A stretch of DNA of 64,000 nt from Bolinopsis microptera (taxonomy: Eukaryota; Ctenophora; Tentaculata; Lobata; Bolinopsidae), in the NCBI RefSeq assembly GCF_026151205.1, contig NC_087075.1:2640359-2704358 (forward strand). The letters run 5' to 3'. The notes beneath the pieces were generated by a model that saw nothing but the letters and a program-made list of their open reading frames with translations, searched no databases and was not told the origin of the DNA. Both the position numbers and the translations under genes were made by a program. Positions 34,979 to 46,315 of this stretch are shown here, piece by piece (position 1 is the stretch's first letter; each line of letters starts with the position of its first letter).

Positions 34979-37255
34979 CATACTTAGGTTCTTTTGCGAT
35001 AGTCAAAACGCGACAACTAGCGCTGGATGGCGACAACTAGCGCTATCCAGCGCTAGTTGTCGCCATCCAGCGCTAGTTGTCGCTATCCAGCGCTGGATAA
35101 CGCTGGCCAGCGCAAAATATATATGTTCGATAATTGTCGCTATCCAACGCTAGTTGTCGCTATCCAGCGCTAGTTGTCGCTGGCTATGCGCCACTGTCGC
35201 ACGCGATAGTTTGCGATGGCCAGCGCAACTGGCCATTGCAGAAAACAGTTCGATAACTAGCGCTGGATAGCGACAACTAGCGCTGGATAGCGACAACTAG
35301 CGCTGGATAGCGACAACTAGCGCTGCCGCTGGATAGCGACAACTAGCGCTGGCCAGCGCTGGCCATCGATATCCAGCGCAAAATTTTTGCGCTATTACTC
35401 GTCAGCTAGCGCTAACCAGCGCTGGCCAGCGCTAGCCAGCGCTAACCAGCGCTAGCCAGCGCTAACCAGCGCAGCAGCGCTAACCAGCGCTAGCCAGCGC
35501 TAGCCAGCGCTAACCAGCGCAGCAGCGCTAACCAGCGCTAGCCAGCGCTAACCAGCGCTATCCAGCGCTAGCCAGCGCTGGCCAGCGCTAGCTGACGAGT
35601 AATATCGCAACTATATTGCGCTGGCCAGCGCTGTGACGCTGGCTGACGAGTAATACTAACAACTAATATCGAGCGTGCCAAATCACTCTACAGTCGATTT
35701 TCGAGATTGTTCTAAAAGGGCCCCCGATGGTTGTGTCCAACTTTAATCGATGTATTTTCGGACGCTAATTCCGAATCAACCCCCATGGGCCCATGACAAT
35801 ATGACATAGGGTTAAAATGCTCTCCTGACGAGATATTGGCGAAAAACTGTACATGTATCGATCACGTGATATGACCGTATAAGGAAGTTAGTCTAATTTC
35901 TCGTTATTGTTAGGGTTTCAGCATATTATGTTTTTGTTAAGGATTGGGTTAGGGTTAGGGTTGGGATCAGATTAGAGGGTTGGGGTTACCTGAGGACCCC
36001 AGGCTATTATGTTCATCGAATAAAGATTTGGCGGAATGACAGGCTGAGCGCGGCCCAGTAAGGTTGGGGTTTCGAAAAGTCGCGTCGTTCAGAACCAGCT
36101 AGAGTCAGAGAATGGGTTAAAAAGGCACGTGACAGTCAAGTGTAAAGTGATTAATCATCATCCGAGTAATATCGCAAGTATATGATTTTGATACATTGCG
36201 CTGGCTAGCGCTGGTTACCGCTGGCTAGCGCTGGCTAACGCTGGCTAGCGCTGGATAGCGACAACTAGCGCTGGCTAGCGCTGGCCAGCGCTGGATAGCG
36301 ACAACTAGCGCTGGCTAGCGCTGGCCAGCGCTAGCTGACGAGTAATAGCGCAAAAATTTTGCGCTGGATATCGATGGCCAGCGCTGGCCATCGCTAGTTG
36401 TCGCTATCCAGCGCTAGTTGTCGCTATCCAGCGCTAGTTGTCGCTATCCAGCGCTAGTTATCGAACTGTTTTCTGCGATGGCCAGTTGCGCTGGCCATCG
36501 CAAACTATCGCGTGCGACAGTGTCGCATAGCCAGCGACAACTAGCGCTGGATAGCGACAACTAGCGCTGGATGGCGACAACTAGCGCTGGATAGCGACAA
36601 TTATCGAACATATATTAGTGCTTTTCATGCAACAAGTAAAACAAATCCTTTATGTCATGTTTCCAGGGTTTGGACTGGAATTGCCCGCTTAAAGAACCTC
36701 CATCACGTTACATTACATAATTTTCTGAAACATATATTACATTTACAATAAATTATGCAATATCACAACATTATAATCAACAAAATAAATTTAATCGCAG
36801 AATCTCAAATGCAAATAATCGTAAATTAAACACAAAAAACAAATTAAACATGCAATAAATGAATATACGAATGCGCATCTTTTGTCAACTTACTCCTTCA
36901 TAAAATTAATTTTTGACAAACAATTTTTTTCAGACGGTAAAATAATGGTTACTAATTTATAAGTCACAAATAATAAATCAATACAAATTAATCACAAATA
37001 CTAGAATAATTAATAGATATTAGGTAACTTATATAACTGAAAAACGATATATGTCGATACAAATTACAAAATAATATTAGGTGATTGAAACATTTCAATA
37101 AATTCATCATAAATATCACTACCAGCGCCAGCGTTATCCAGCGCTGGATAGCGACAACTAGCGCTGGATGGCGACAACTAGCGCTGGATAGCGCTAGTTG
37201 TCGCCATCCAGCGCTAGTTGTCGCGTTTTGACTATCGCAAAAGAAACCATACTTA
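34979..37255. mobile_element. 2.26-kb non-autonomous element made of nested AGCGCT repeats, 8-bp target duplication
   Basis: CATACTTA flanks the element at 34979-34986 and 37248-37255. The ends are inverted: GGTTCTTTTGCGATAGTCAA at the left, GGTTTCTTTTGCGATAGTCA read inward at the right. The next 80-110 bp repeat a 20-bp unit (AGCGCTGGATAGCGACAACT). A second inverted pair (about 35096-35640 versus 36170-36615) encloses about 530 bp of unique sequence. In all, dozens of AGCGCT sites. No transposase. The 8-bp duplication and subterminal repeat arrays fit a hAT-like non-autonomous element (inference). A telomere-like gggttagggttaggg at about 35945 is internal. Confidence 0.8.
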
Positions 37256-38700
37256 ATATATACATACATATACTTCACGACAATCTTTTGTAAAACAGGG
37301 GTTCCAGAAAACCCACTTCCCGATATAATACTCCTGAAACTTGAAATTTTTTCCCGATCCATGACTCAAAGTGCCGAAGGCACAAAAGAGTCAAGGACAA
37401 GGGTTAGCGAACGAGGTTTTTTGTTGTTGTATATGGTAGCTTGCGACCGTGCGAGCGAGCGAGCGTGCGTGCGTGCGTACGTGCCAGCCCACGTTTCTAC
37501 CTGCGCAAAGTTATTTTGCTTGATAATCTGAATTATATAATTGTTGGCGCGCGGCGCTGAACCAACCAAGTACATTATTAATTTCATCATGTATGTGTCC
37601 CACTAGGCACTAATTGATAGCATATTATTATTATTATTTTGAGTTAGTAGTACTACTACTATCTTGCACAGATCCGTGTCAGGTTGCATAAACAATAAAC
37701 ATATGGTTACATAGAAATATACACGATTTTCGAATTCAATATAGAATTATATTAACTGGGCGGCGCTTGGCAGTCGGTATGTCACTTCGCCATATTTGCA
37801 TGTTTATATAAATGCAGTAAAGACTGGGCCTTCCCCAGGTTGTATGGAATATGATAAATACGCCATCACGGATCGGGAAATTGAGCGGCCATCCACAAAA
37901 GAAAAGCGGCCGCATTTCTTGTTTTACAGTCGATTTGGTCAACGTCTAGACGCCCTGCAAAGTTTCAGATCTCTAACTCATTTTTAACATGGTTTTTAAG
38001 GCACCTGAATGTGGCGATTTTGGGTTTTTTTACCTCATTTCGTATAACATGCTGGCCCGTATTTTGCGCAAATTTCTAATTCTTAAAAACCTCCACATAA
38101 CTATTTCTTATTCATCATCATGTCATCTTTAACATTGAATTAGAATATTTTGAACTTAAATATACCTGCTGAACTACTTTCGATGAGTCTTAATGCATGA
38201 AAAACAATAAAGGGGATACAATAGTATAGGGGGTAATGGCAACGGTAATGCTTGCCAGCATTGTGATCTATTAAAATCAAAGCCCGTATCACATTTTTGG
38301 TTGTTGTTGTTATATAAATATAATTCAGTAAATAGTAATTAATATTAAATTGTAACAACATATCTAATTTTCATTCACCTTCTGCCTCTGGAGGGTGGGC
38401 AGATATAAGCCTGTACTGCTCCGACGCTGAGTCAGATTCACCAAATTTTAACTTCTTTATTTCCCGTCCCCATCTTTGACTGTCTACACAAGAAGAGGTA
38501 TCGAAATGTAGAACTGTGACCCCGTTACACTCTATCTTTAGCCCTATTTCTGTCTTGCCAATACTCCAGATATTGGTTGTTTCACTTGGTGGTTCACGAG
38601 GGAAAGGAACGTACATTTCGTTGGAGTAAGTCATACAGTAACTTATAGGGATCTTAAACCAAATATCAAGCAAGCCTAGTAATAAATATTCTTCAGGGCG

Positions 38701-38870
38701 TCTATCCCCGAGAAGATATATAGATATCGTTTTTGTGCGACCCCTGACGGAACTTGTCTTTATCTGAAGCTTGTTTTCCTGGGCTTCTATCCCCGAGAAG
38801 ATATATAGATATCGTTTTTGTGCGACCCCTGACGGAACTTGTCTTTATCTGAAGCTTGTTTTCCTGGAGG
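38701..38870 (-). repeat. 85-bp tandem duplication inside the broken domain exon
   Basis: The unit starting tctatccccgagaagatata occurs at 38701 and 38786 with no visible divergence, so it arose after the gene duplication and recently. Confidence 0.85.
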
Positions 38871-39770
38871 TTGGCGACTAGGTGTCGACTTCTCTTGCTA
38901 CTGCTTTCCAATCTGCGTCACCTGAATAATTTAACACTTATTTTACTTCGCACATTCCAACAGCCATATTAGTTACACGCGGGTGTAACCAGCCAGTTAC
39001 AGGAAGCCGAAGGATTCAATTTCATTTATAATTAGTCCAGTACTTTCTTCGCCCGAGACTTCGCTGCAATGGGCAGCTACTCATTTAACACTCAAACCCG
39101 ATTTTTCGAGCATTCGGCTTAGTGGACGGGGGGGGGGGCTGCATAGACCACTTGCAGCTCAGAATTCTTAGTTACCGTGGTAATTGTACTCTTACCTGCA
39201 GATGAAGAGGATAACCATGATAATAGTAGGATAGGAACCATCCAACAGACTGAGGAACTCATTCTGCAGTTGTGCGGCGTTGAAAACTTTAGTTTAAGTT
39301 GAAATAATAAATTGAAGTAACAAGAATAGTCAACAGAGAGTGAAGAAATTGGTAAGAAACATTGAGCAAATCCAATGAAACTATTAAAAATTACATTCAG
39401 ATCGGTGATAACAATTCGCCATTTTAAAATGATAAATTGATAATTCTAAGAAAGGGGTATCATATCCTCAAAAATTGGTAAAAATTGAAAAAGTTCGTTG
39501 AAAGGTATTTCACAAGCAAAAAATAGTCCCAAAATGACTCGCTCTGCTGATATGAAACAATAAACATATTTCTTTGTTTTTTTTTCCAACTTTTCTGAAA
39601 CATATGTCTTTGTTCTGTTTTCAACTTTTCTGGAATCATTGTATCTATAGCTTATTTGAGCAAATAAGGAAAAAAGGGTGGTTTGAAGTACAAAGTCATC
39701 GCGTTCGTGTTTTACAGTTTACTGCAATTTATATATTATAATAAGTGTTAAGAACTTAAGTATTTTATTT

Positions 39771-40115
39771 TTAAACAACTGGAAAATTGTTACTTAAATG
39801 TATTTTCATAGTCAACACCGCTTCAATGAGTGAGTTTAAAAAACGTGCTACGTTCGCCAGTACACAGCATGCTCGCGCGTACGAGCGGAGGGTAGAATCC
39901 TCGAAATAACCCAGCCAGTCCAGGCAACTGTATTCAAAAACTTGGCGGTGTCTACTTGTCATATCAGCACATGTTGACTGGCCTGTCAAGTCCTGAACGT
40001 ACAGTTTGGAGAAATGCCACTTATCATTATGATGTCCAATGCAGGGTATTATTACATGCAACCTGGGTTGTAGTTGTACTTTGTCCTTTAGAAGCACAAG
40101 TCGATCGTTCCTCAT
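39771..40115 (-). CDS. open reading frame of 114 codons, possible exon, unidentified
   Basis: Codon use is balanced and the composition looks protein-like (VIIPCIGHHNDKWHFSKLYV, EYSCLDWLGYFEDS). The frame extends about 20 nt upstream of the ATG to an acceptor-like aaatatatatccag. It lies just upstream of the distal receptor copy on the same strand. No homologous family or partner exon is recognised and the tail lacks conserved features, so it may be chance. Confidence 0.28.
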   Translation of the reverse strand: MRNDRLVLLKDKVQLQPRLHVIIPCIGHHNDKWHFSKLYVQDLTGQSTCADMTSRHRQVFEYSCLDWLGYFEDSTLRSYARACCVLANVARFLNSLIEAVLTMKIHLSNNFPVV

Positions 40116-40514
40116 GTATGTGGGTCGTTTTTTCCTGGATATATATTTGGAGTTTTTAAAGTATCACGTCACAATTTGTTTGACGCAATACCCATTCTGA
40201 AATAGCTTGTTTTAGGTTTAGAGCAGTGTTGAAAGTATTAAACCTGCGCTAGATTTGTTAAATATTCGGTATTACTCGGGTTCATGTGCATTGATGAAGG
40301 GTAAGTTTTGCCGGAGGTTCTGGGTGCCAACAGCACGGTTTTCCATTGCCTAACTGAAATTAGCTGGTTCTTATTTGACAATTGTGTATTTTGGACGTGT
40401 AGGCTGTTCCAGCTTGACACGCCTGACATTTCTTAACTTTGTAAATGTGCGCACGTTTGAAATATTTTAGGGTTGAATTTTGAGCGGTTTGTACCATGAA
40501 ATGGAGGTTTCCAG

Positions 40515-41439
40515 GTCAACGCTGCCCTGCAGGTCTCTTATACACCGTCCCTGAGCAGGGATACAAACTATAAGGTTCCAGCGGTCTTATTCCAGCTAAG
40601 CAAGTAAGTAATTCTTATACCTGTCAACAGACAGTACTGTTGTTTACAGTTCTATCTCCTACCTTCTTGCCTTTTTGCCTTTTAGCCTTCCAGATGTCGA
40701 GACCGGTCTAATTTGTCCTCAGTTTATTTGATGTCGAGCTTTTTGCTGGATTAAAGCCAAATTGAAAACCTGTTGTTCTCACTTCCAACTGACAAACTCA
40801 TTGCAGATGGTTGATCGATCCAAACTACTAGTACTGTGCATTTTTTAAATCATTTACGTTTACGCTGATATGCTTTCTAAAGAAAAACTGTTTTCTAAAG
40901 AAATACTGCTACTGCTGTTGTGTCGTCTGATATTTTTATTAAATTGTTGACGATGCAACAGTAGAGAAGATAGTGACGAAGATATTAGTCTGGTAATTTA
41001 AACAGTTACTCAAATGAATTGCTCTCAACATACCCATTAAATGCTCTATTTTAGTTACTTTATTTCAAATTCCCAAAAGTTTGTCCTTCTCTAAATAATT
41101 TAACTTTAAGGTGTCGTTGACAACATTGAACTTTGCATTACTATATAGTTTTGTATTCTGGCTGTACCTGCACGACTTGGTTAGATTCTAGCGCTGTCTT
41201 ATAAATCGAGTAGGCGGTGAGACATTATAATATTTTAACTATTCCGGCTGGTCCTCTCACCCATTCAATTCTCATTACATGTTTTTTACATCTCCAGACA
41301 TATAAGACATATTCATTATCCAATCTCTAGGGCGTCGCTGTCAATACACCAAACGGACCTGGCAGATGGACTGGTGGAGGGCACGTTTGGAGCTGAAAGG
41401 ACGATTCCCCAAGTGATATCACCACCTGTAGAGTGTTGA
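40515..41439 (+). CDS. last two exons of an unidentified plus-strand gene
   Basis: Exon 40515-40603 (acceptor aggtttccag, donor GCAA|GTAAGTAAT) reads VNAALQVSYTPSLSRDTNYK and on to FQLS. It ends in phase 2, and exon 41331-41439 (acceptor ccaatctctag) starts in phase 2, giving K-ASLSIHQTDLADGLVEG, TFGAERTIPQVIS and PPVEC before TGA. The agreement of phase across a 727-bp intron and the GC-rich codons argue that both are real. The family is not recognised and upstream exons were not found; a good donor-like GGGTAAGTT near 40300 may belong to an earlier exon. Confidence 0.4.
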
Positions 41440-41532
41440 GCTGACTTGCTGTTGGTGTTTTAAAGTTGAGTCGCCAACCCCTATACCTTTACCTTTGTGA
41501 TAGGGATTTATAGAAGGCACATTTCAATCTAT

Positions 41533-41980
41533 CTACCACCCGACTGATTTACCATCATGATATCGTGTTTGTATAGTATTTTTAGTATAAGTTTCAGGTT
41601 GAGTCTCAGGTTGAGTCTCAGGTTGAGTCTCAGGTTGAGTCTCAGGTTGAGTCTCAGGTTGAGTCTCAGGTTGAGTCTCAGGTTGAGTCTCAGGTTGAGT
41701 CTCAGGTTGAGTCTCAGGTTGAGTCTCAGGTTTAGGCTCAGGTTGAGTCTCAGGTTGAGTCTCAGGTTGAGTCTCAGGTTGAGTCTCAGGTTGAGTCTCA
41801 GGTTGAGGCTCAGGCTGAGGCTCAGGTTGAGTCTCTGGTTGAGTATCAGGTTGAGTCTCAGGTTGAGTCTCAGGTTGAGTCTCAGGTTGAGTTTCAGGTT
41901 GAGTCTCTGGTTGAGTCTCTGGTTGAGTCTCAGGTTGAGTCTCAGGTTGAGTCTCTAGCTGATTTGAGATTCTATACATC
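41533..41980 (-). CDS. candidate exon with Glu-Thr-Gln-Pro repeats
   Basis: The acceptor gctgtgatacag is followed by MYRISNQL, about 30 ETQP tetrapeptides (with EPQP and DTQP variants), then ETYTKNTIQTRYHDG. A donor-like GATG|GTAAATC at about 41555 could end the exon. Outside the repeat only about 25 residues support coding. The plus strand is equally open because the period is 12 bp, so strand and coding status are uncertain. If translated it would be a highly polar, disordered spacer. Confidence 0.32.
41590..41955. repeat. 12-bp minisatellite (ggttgagtctca), about 30 copies
   Basis: Near-perfect dodecamers with scattered variants (ggttgaggctca, ggttgagtctct). The period is divisible by three, so all frames without an internal stop remain open. 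Confidence 0.9.
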
Positions 41981-42404
41981 CTGTATCACAGCTTTTTACG
42001 TATTATTATTCTTACTGTTGGCTCTTCGCCTGGATGACACATCGGCTCCCTTCATCAGACCATTATTCGCATGATTACACTAAATCTGCACAGCTGCACG
42101 ACACAAAAGTACACACAATAAACTAAAAGTTCTCCTCACTTCTCCGCTCAGGTTCTGCGTCACCGCCGCAACACGTACTCATATCCCTGTTACAACCCTC
42201 CTACGGCTTCCTTCTTTTCGATTCTAGTTTTGGTGGGTGGTATGTTATAAGCACGGTTTCTGTTCTACATTGCTGTCATACTTAGTCGTGTTTAGCGTTA
42301 AATACCGGACTGGTTGATCATTTACCAGGATTTATAAAGATAGCTGTTTTTATTGGCACTGTTTGTGCTCCCTGTATTGCTCAAGTTCAGACTGAATACA
42401 AGCG

Positions 42405-42556
42405 CAAATAGTTCTCCAGGCTGGGTACACTACTAGCAAATAGTTCTCCAGGCTGGGTACACTACTAGCAAATAGTTCTCCAGGCTGGGTACACTACTAG
42501 CAAATAGTTCTCCAGGCTGGGTACACTACTAGCAAATAGTTCTACAGGCTGGGTAC
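42405..42556. repeat. 32-bp tandem repeat, five copies
   Basis: Unit agcaaatagttctccaggct followed by gggtacactact, almost identical between copies, so recently expanded. Non-coding. Confidence 0.9.
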
Positions 42557-43600
42557 AATAGCAAAAAACCTTGTCAAACGTCACGTGTTGCAGTAAAAGA
42601 GTAAAACTTTCAACAGAAATAGAGAGAGAAGGGAGCATGTTTTGACTTTGTAAAGTGCAGTTTCGAGGTATTTCTTAATTAGGTCCAACTACCACGCCCC
42701 CTTCGTGGCACCTTGCAACTGGGCCAGTCACACTTTGTACTCTACATGCACTTCTAGGTTTGTCCTTGAGTTTACCAATTGATTGTTGTTAGTTATACTG
42801 TTATAGTATTTTCTGTGTAGTCAAGTTTTGCGGATTAAGTTTTTACCTATTATACATTATACAAGCCTGATCGAGGATTGGAATATACGGTTAAGTTGCT
42901 TGTTAACTATTATGAAGTACGCGTTTATTGCTTTCGTTAGTTTGCTTGCTGCTTCACCAAGAAGCCTTTAATTCTTAACTGTACAACTTTTTCTATTCCT
43001 TCTCTTCTATAGTTCTTATAGTATACCGCTTGTCAATCAATTAAGTTTCTTGTCATAATATAGAGACCTCACCTATCTAAAGTTTAATAAATAATTTAAC
43101 TTGCCCAGAAGATATGAATTATATTATTAATTCTGGTCTGTCAATCAGTCCATAGTCGCCAGGAATAAGCCCTACCATAAATTTAAAGTTTGATAACATT
43201 AACAAAACTTCGCTAAGCACTACTTAATACGCAGAGAAAACCAATTATAACACTTAACTTTTACATATTCGTAAGCTGTCATTAAAGTTAAAGTTTAAAT
43301 TTTAAAGGACACATTACATATATATCTGGCAGCCATTATTTCCGGCCAACCTTTTTCATATAGGTATTATTATTTATTGAGACTGATATCAACTATCCAG
43401 ACCTGTGTTATAAAAGAAACGCAGACTTGCGTTTTAAAAGATTTAGACATTTCACAATGCTTAACGGTTAATTATAGTGTTATGTAACAGTTAAGTTTCG
43501 GAAATCGGAATATCTCCTTTATTTGACTCAGAATCTTCAGAATGTAACAGTTTCAATCAGAACTTTCACTCAAAATCAGTCGAAATCTTCCTATTAGATT
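42557..43600. other. non-coding interval
   Basis: AT-rich; no exon supported. Confidence 0.45.
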
Positions 43601-43604
43601 ACTA

Positions 43605-43790
43605 AAAAGTAACTTACTTCGTAGTAATAAGTTACTTCGTAGTAATAAGTTACTTCGTAGTAATAACTTACTTCGTAGTAAAAACTTACTTCGTAGTAAA
43701 AACTTACTTCGTAGTAATAACTTACTTCGTAGTAACAACTTACTTCGTAGTAATAACTTACTTCGTAGTAACAACTTACTTCGTACTTTA
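43605..43790. repeat. 18-bp tandem repeat (acttacttcgtagtaata), about ten copies
   Basis: Near-identical 18-mers with contractions and A/T variants. The minus-strand frame (LLRSK repeats) is a by-product of the period. Confidence 0.9.
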
Positions 43791-43908
43791 TTAATGATTA
43801 TGAGAAGCTGTAAAATAGTGTTATAAACATGTTGCCGCGAATGTTATTTGATTGTAATAAGTAAAACACGAATAGTTTAAGTCACATTGAGTAAGTCATA
43901 GCTTTGAA

Positions 43909-43996
43909 TCTTTGATGTTCATCTCAAAAATTTATCAAGTTCGTAATTTGATCAAATAACGAACTTTATAAATTCTTGAGATGAACATCAAAGCTA
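43909..43996. repeat. 88-bp hairpin (foldback)
   Basis: ctttgatgttcatctcaa ... ttgagatgaacatcaaag, with a continuing inner stem (aagttcgt / aacgaactt). Total arms about 35-40 bp. MITE-like or a recombination hairpin. Confidence 0.7.
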
Positions 43997-43999
43997 TTA

Positions 44000-45190
44000 T
44001 AATTTAATGCGACTTCAACTATATGCATAGTTTATTTCTTTACTAGACTATTTTGTTAAAACTCTCCTTTAAAGTTAACCTATTTTTATTGCAGTTTTTA
44101 AACGCATTTTCTCATGTTCTTCTCGTCGATGAACCATGTCCTTCTTATTTGTTGTCATTCGAAGTTGATATCAATATGTATTTGGTTAATGGTTAATTCG
44201 ATTTAACAATTTGCATTTATTGCAACAATAACACGCTCGTTCTATTCTAACAATGACACATTTTTGATAAATATTGCAATTCTAATTGTTCCATACTTAG
44301 ATACCGTCCCTAACTATTTACATTTCGGACGGTTTTTTGTTTGTATTTTTTTCAGGGAAACTGCTGCAGTTGGTACCTGGTCACACGTTTGCAACTTCCT
44401 ACTTTCGCTTTACTATTTATTACTGTTTAACATGTTAAATTATTTCACTTTCTACTGGGCATAGACCATATGGGCTGGTCGAAACTAATACAATCTGACC
44501 ACGCTGAGAACTCAGTTCAGGCCATATTCAGGTTTTATTAGCGATATAGCGACTGTAAAACTGGTGTTTCACCCCACTGTTCAGCTCAACTAATCTAATT
44601 TCATTCCGTTTTCCAGCAGTTTAACAGATATTTCAACTCTGCTGTTGTAACTGTTTTAATGCTGAGATGGCTAGCTGAAATAAATTTTATCGTTTCTTTT
44701 TTAATCATTTTGCTGGTTTCTTTAAAAACATAAACATCTTTATTTTAGTTGGCTTATTTTTGACCCAATTGAACAAAAAATGCTTTATTTCTTCAATCTT
44801 ATTAGAATTCAACACATTACGATAAATTTATATTTTCTTCTAACACATACGTTATTTAATGACAGAAGCAAATATAGTAATCTTTTGAGATGCGTCATGG
44901 CATTATGTAAAACATCTTGGCTCAAACTGCGATGAAAGATAGCATCACAATTATATTACTCAATTAATAATTGAAGTTTTGTAATGTTTCTTAACAAGTC
45001 ATATATTGTTTCAAATTATATCACTCTGCCATGCCTCGATTGTTCATACACACACCCTGATGTTACGTAATATTAGATGTATGTTTCATAAATACACGAG
45101 TCAGCAAACAATTAACATTCACCTGTAATTACAACGTCCTGTATACATGCAGAATGCAGATACACAATTTTGCATTATAAATTAGCTATG
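44000..45190. other. non-coding interval
   Basis: No supported exon. The small hydrophobic open frame near 44264-44464 has no splice or coding support. Confidence 0.4.
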
Positions 45191-45196
45191 TTGCTT

Positions 45197-45238
45197 CAAT
45201 TCTTTTCAACTGCACTCAGCTTTGTGAAAAGAATTGAA
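45197..45238. repeat. short perfect hairpin
   Basis: caattcttttca and tgaaaagaattg pair around an 18-nt loop, immediately 3' (on the minus strand) of the candidate exon at 45252-45442. Could be a transcript 3'-end structure or chance. Confidence 0.55.
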
Positions 45239-45251
45239 AGGTGATGAACTG

Positions 45252-45442
45252 TTATAATTCGGCTTCAAAGCTTGCCTCAATTTCCGGAGAAACATATACC
45301 GGGAATAACCGATATCTTGTTTTACAATTCGTCAACAAATACACGTACTCTATATCTGTCTGACTGTCTCGTGTTGGCTTACTGAGGTCCAACAGTGTTT
45401 GTAGCAGGTATTTGGCCTTGTTGACGATTACTGTGTGCCAAC
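45252..45442 (-). CDS. candidate terminal exon of a minus-strand gene, unidentified
   Basis: The acceptor attccaaaatag precedes (G)WHTVIVNKAKYLLQTLLDL, then SKPTRDSQTDIEYVYLLTNC and an end rich in acidic residues (EIEASFEAEL) before TAA. Codons are C/G-ending (GTC AAC AAG GCC), unlike the AT-rich flanks, which favours coding. Entry phase is 1. It would lie antisense within the 5' region of the LASP-like gene. Upstream exons and a poly(A) signal were not identified. Confidence 0.38.
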
Positions 45443-46315
45443 CTATTTTGGAATAGCACATGTGAATAGACTATACCGGTATACGTCTATTTTAGATATG
45501 TGTTTTTGATATGTTTTGGTTTCTTTATTAATTGGTCGCTTGTAGAATGTAGCTGTTAATTTGTTAATTTGTTCGTACCTGCAAGCCAATTTATTCGATA
45601 TACCATTGAGTTTCATAGTTTTAACGTATTTTTAAATAATTGAAACTGTAGAGATACTATCATTTAAATTGATTGGAATACATCCAGGAAACCAGAATGT
45701 TTGCTCATTTATAGAAACTCTAAAACCAAAAGTAAATCTTCTTATTCTATGCTCAGTCGTTAATGACGTCTACAGAAGGTATTACTCGTTTAATTATTCT
45801 AGTTGTCATCGGTTCACCCGATACCAGTTGTTCGACTGATGAGCGCATATCATGGGTATGATATAATATATCCCTCAATTACACTGACCTGCAGTTTTGT
45901 CTACTAAATTAAAGTGCAATTCGCCAATCACTCTCTCGAAGCGTTTTCTCGTTTTCTTGACGCCCTACAACTTTACAAGCACCATTCTGATTCGTGCTCA
46001 CCCAATCCGCCTAGTAATCGGGCTGATAATCGCGGGAGTCGGGACAATTAATTTTCCGACGTTCCACTTTCGTATCCGTCTCTTTATGTGCATACTGCAT
46101 ACTGTGTTTCTTCTAAATTTATAACCATGTCATTCGACATTCCTTAGTTTCGCACGTTTTAATAATCGAGCAAAATAACCACGTTCAATACATTGCAATA
46201 ACTCTTTCGGTCCATCAATCAACAACCTAATTGGTCTATTTTTAATAATTTAATTTAATTTTTTTTTATTAATTTAATTTCGGTAACTCTTTCTGACTCC
46301 TTATCTCCTTTAGTA

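Larger units (their letters stand above)
33380..39262 (-). pseudogene. distal tandem copy of the sushi receptor, broken
   Basis: Signal exon 39196-39262, domain exon 38379-38921 and sushi exon 33380-33559 match the proximal copy, with upstream homology to about 39720. The sushi exon is intact and one codon longer. The domain exon carries a 2-bp insertion giving an immediate TAG (38878-38880), an 85-bp tandem duplication (units at 38701 and 38786) and a 15-nt in-frame extension at its 3' end. The sizes sum to 102 nt, so the frame downstream is restored, but the stop breaks the product. Splice sites are conserved. Its second intron has grown to 4.8 kb by insertion of a MITE and a 2.26-kb foldback element. 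Its sushi exon lies upstream of the proximal gene, so mixed transcripts are conceivable. Confidence 0.75.

Noticed and set aside
35945-35965. Telomere-like TTAGGG repeats
   Set aside because: Only about three imperfect units lie inside the 2.26-kb element; no telomeric context.
40238-40429. Minus-strand open frame of 63 codons (MSGVSSWNSLHVQNTQ...)
   Set aside because: Codon use is passable, but there is no solid acceptor/donor pair and no family. It also lies antisense to the better-supported plus-strand gene.
42405-42556. Possible CRISPR-like or regulatory array of 32-bp units
   Set aside because: Tandem repeats abut directly with no unique spacers; an ordinary minisatellite.
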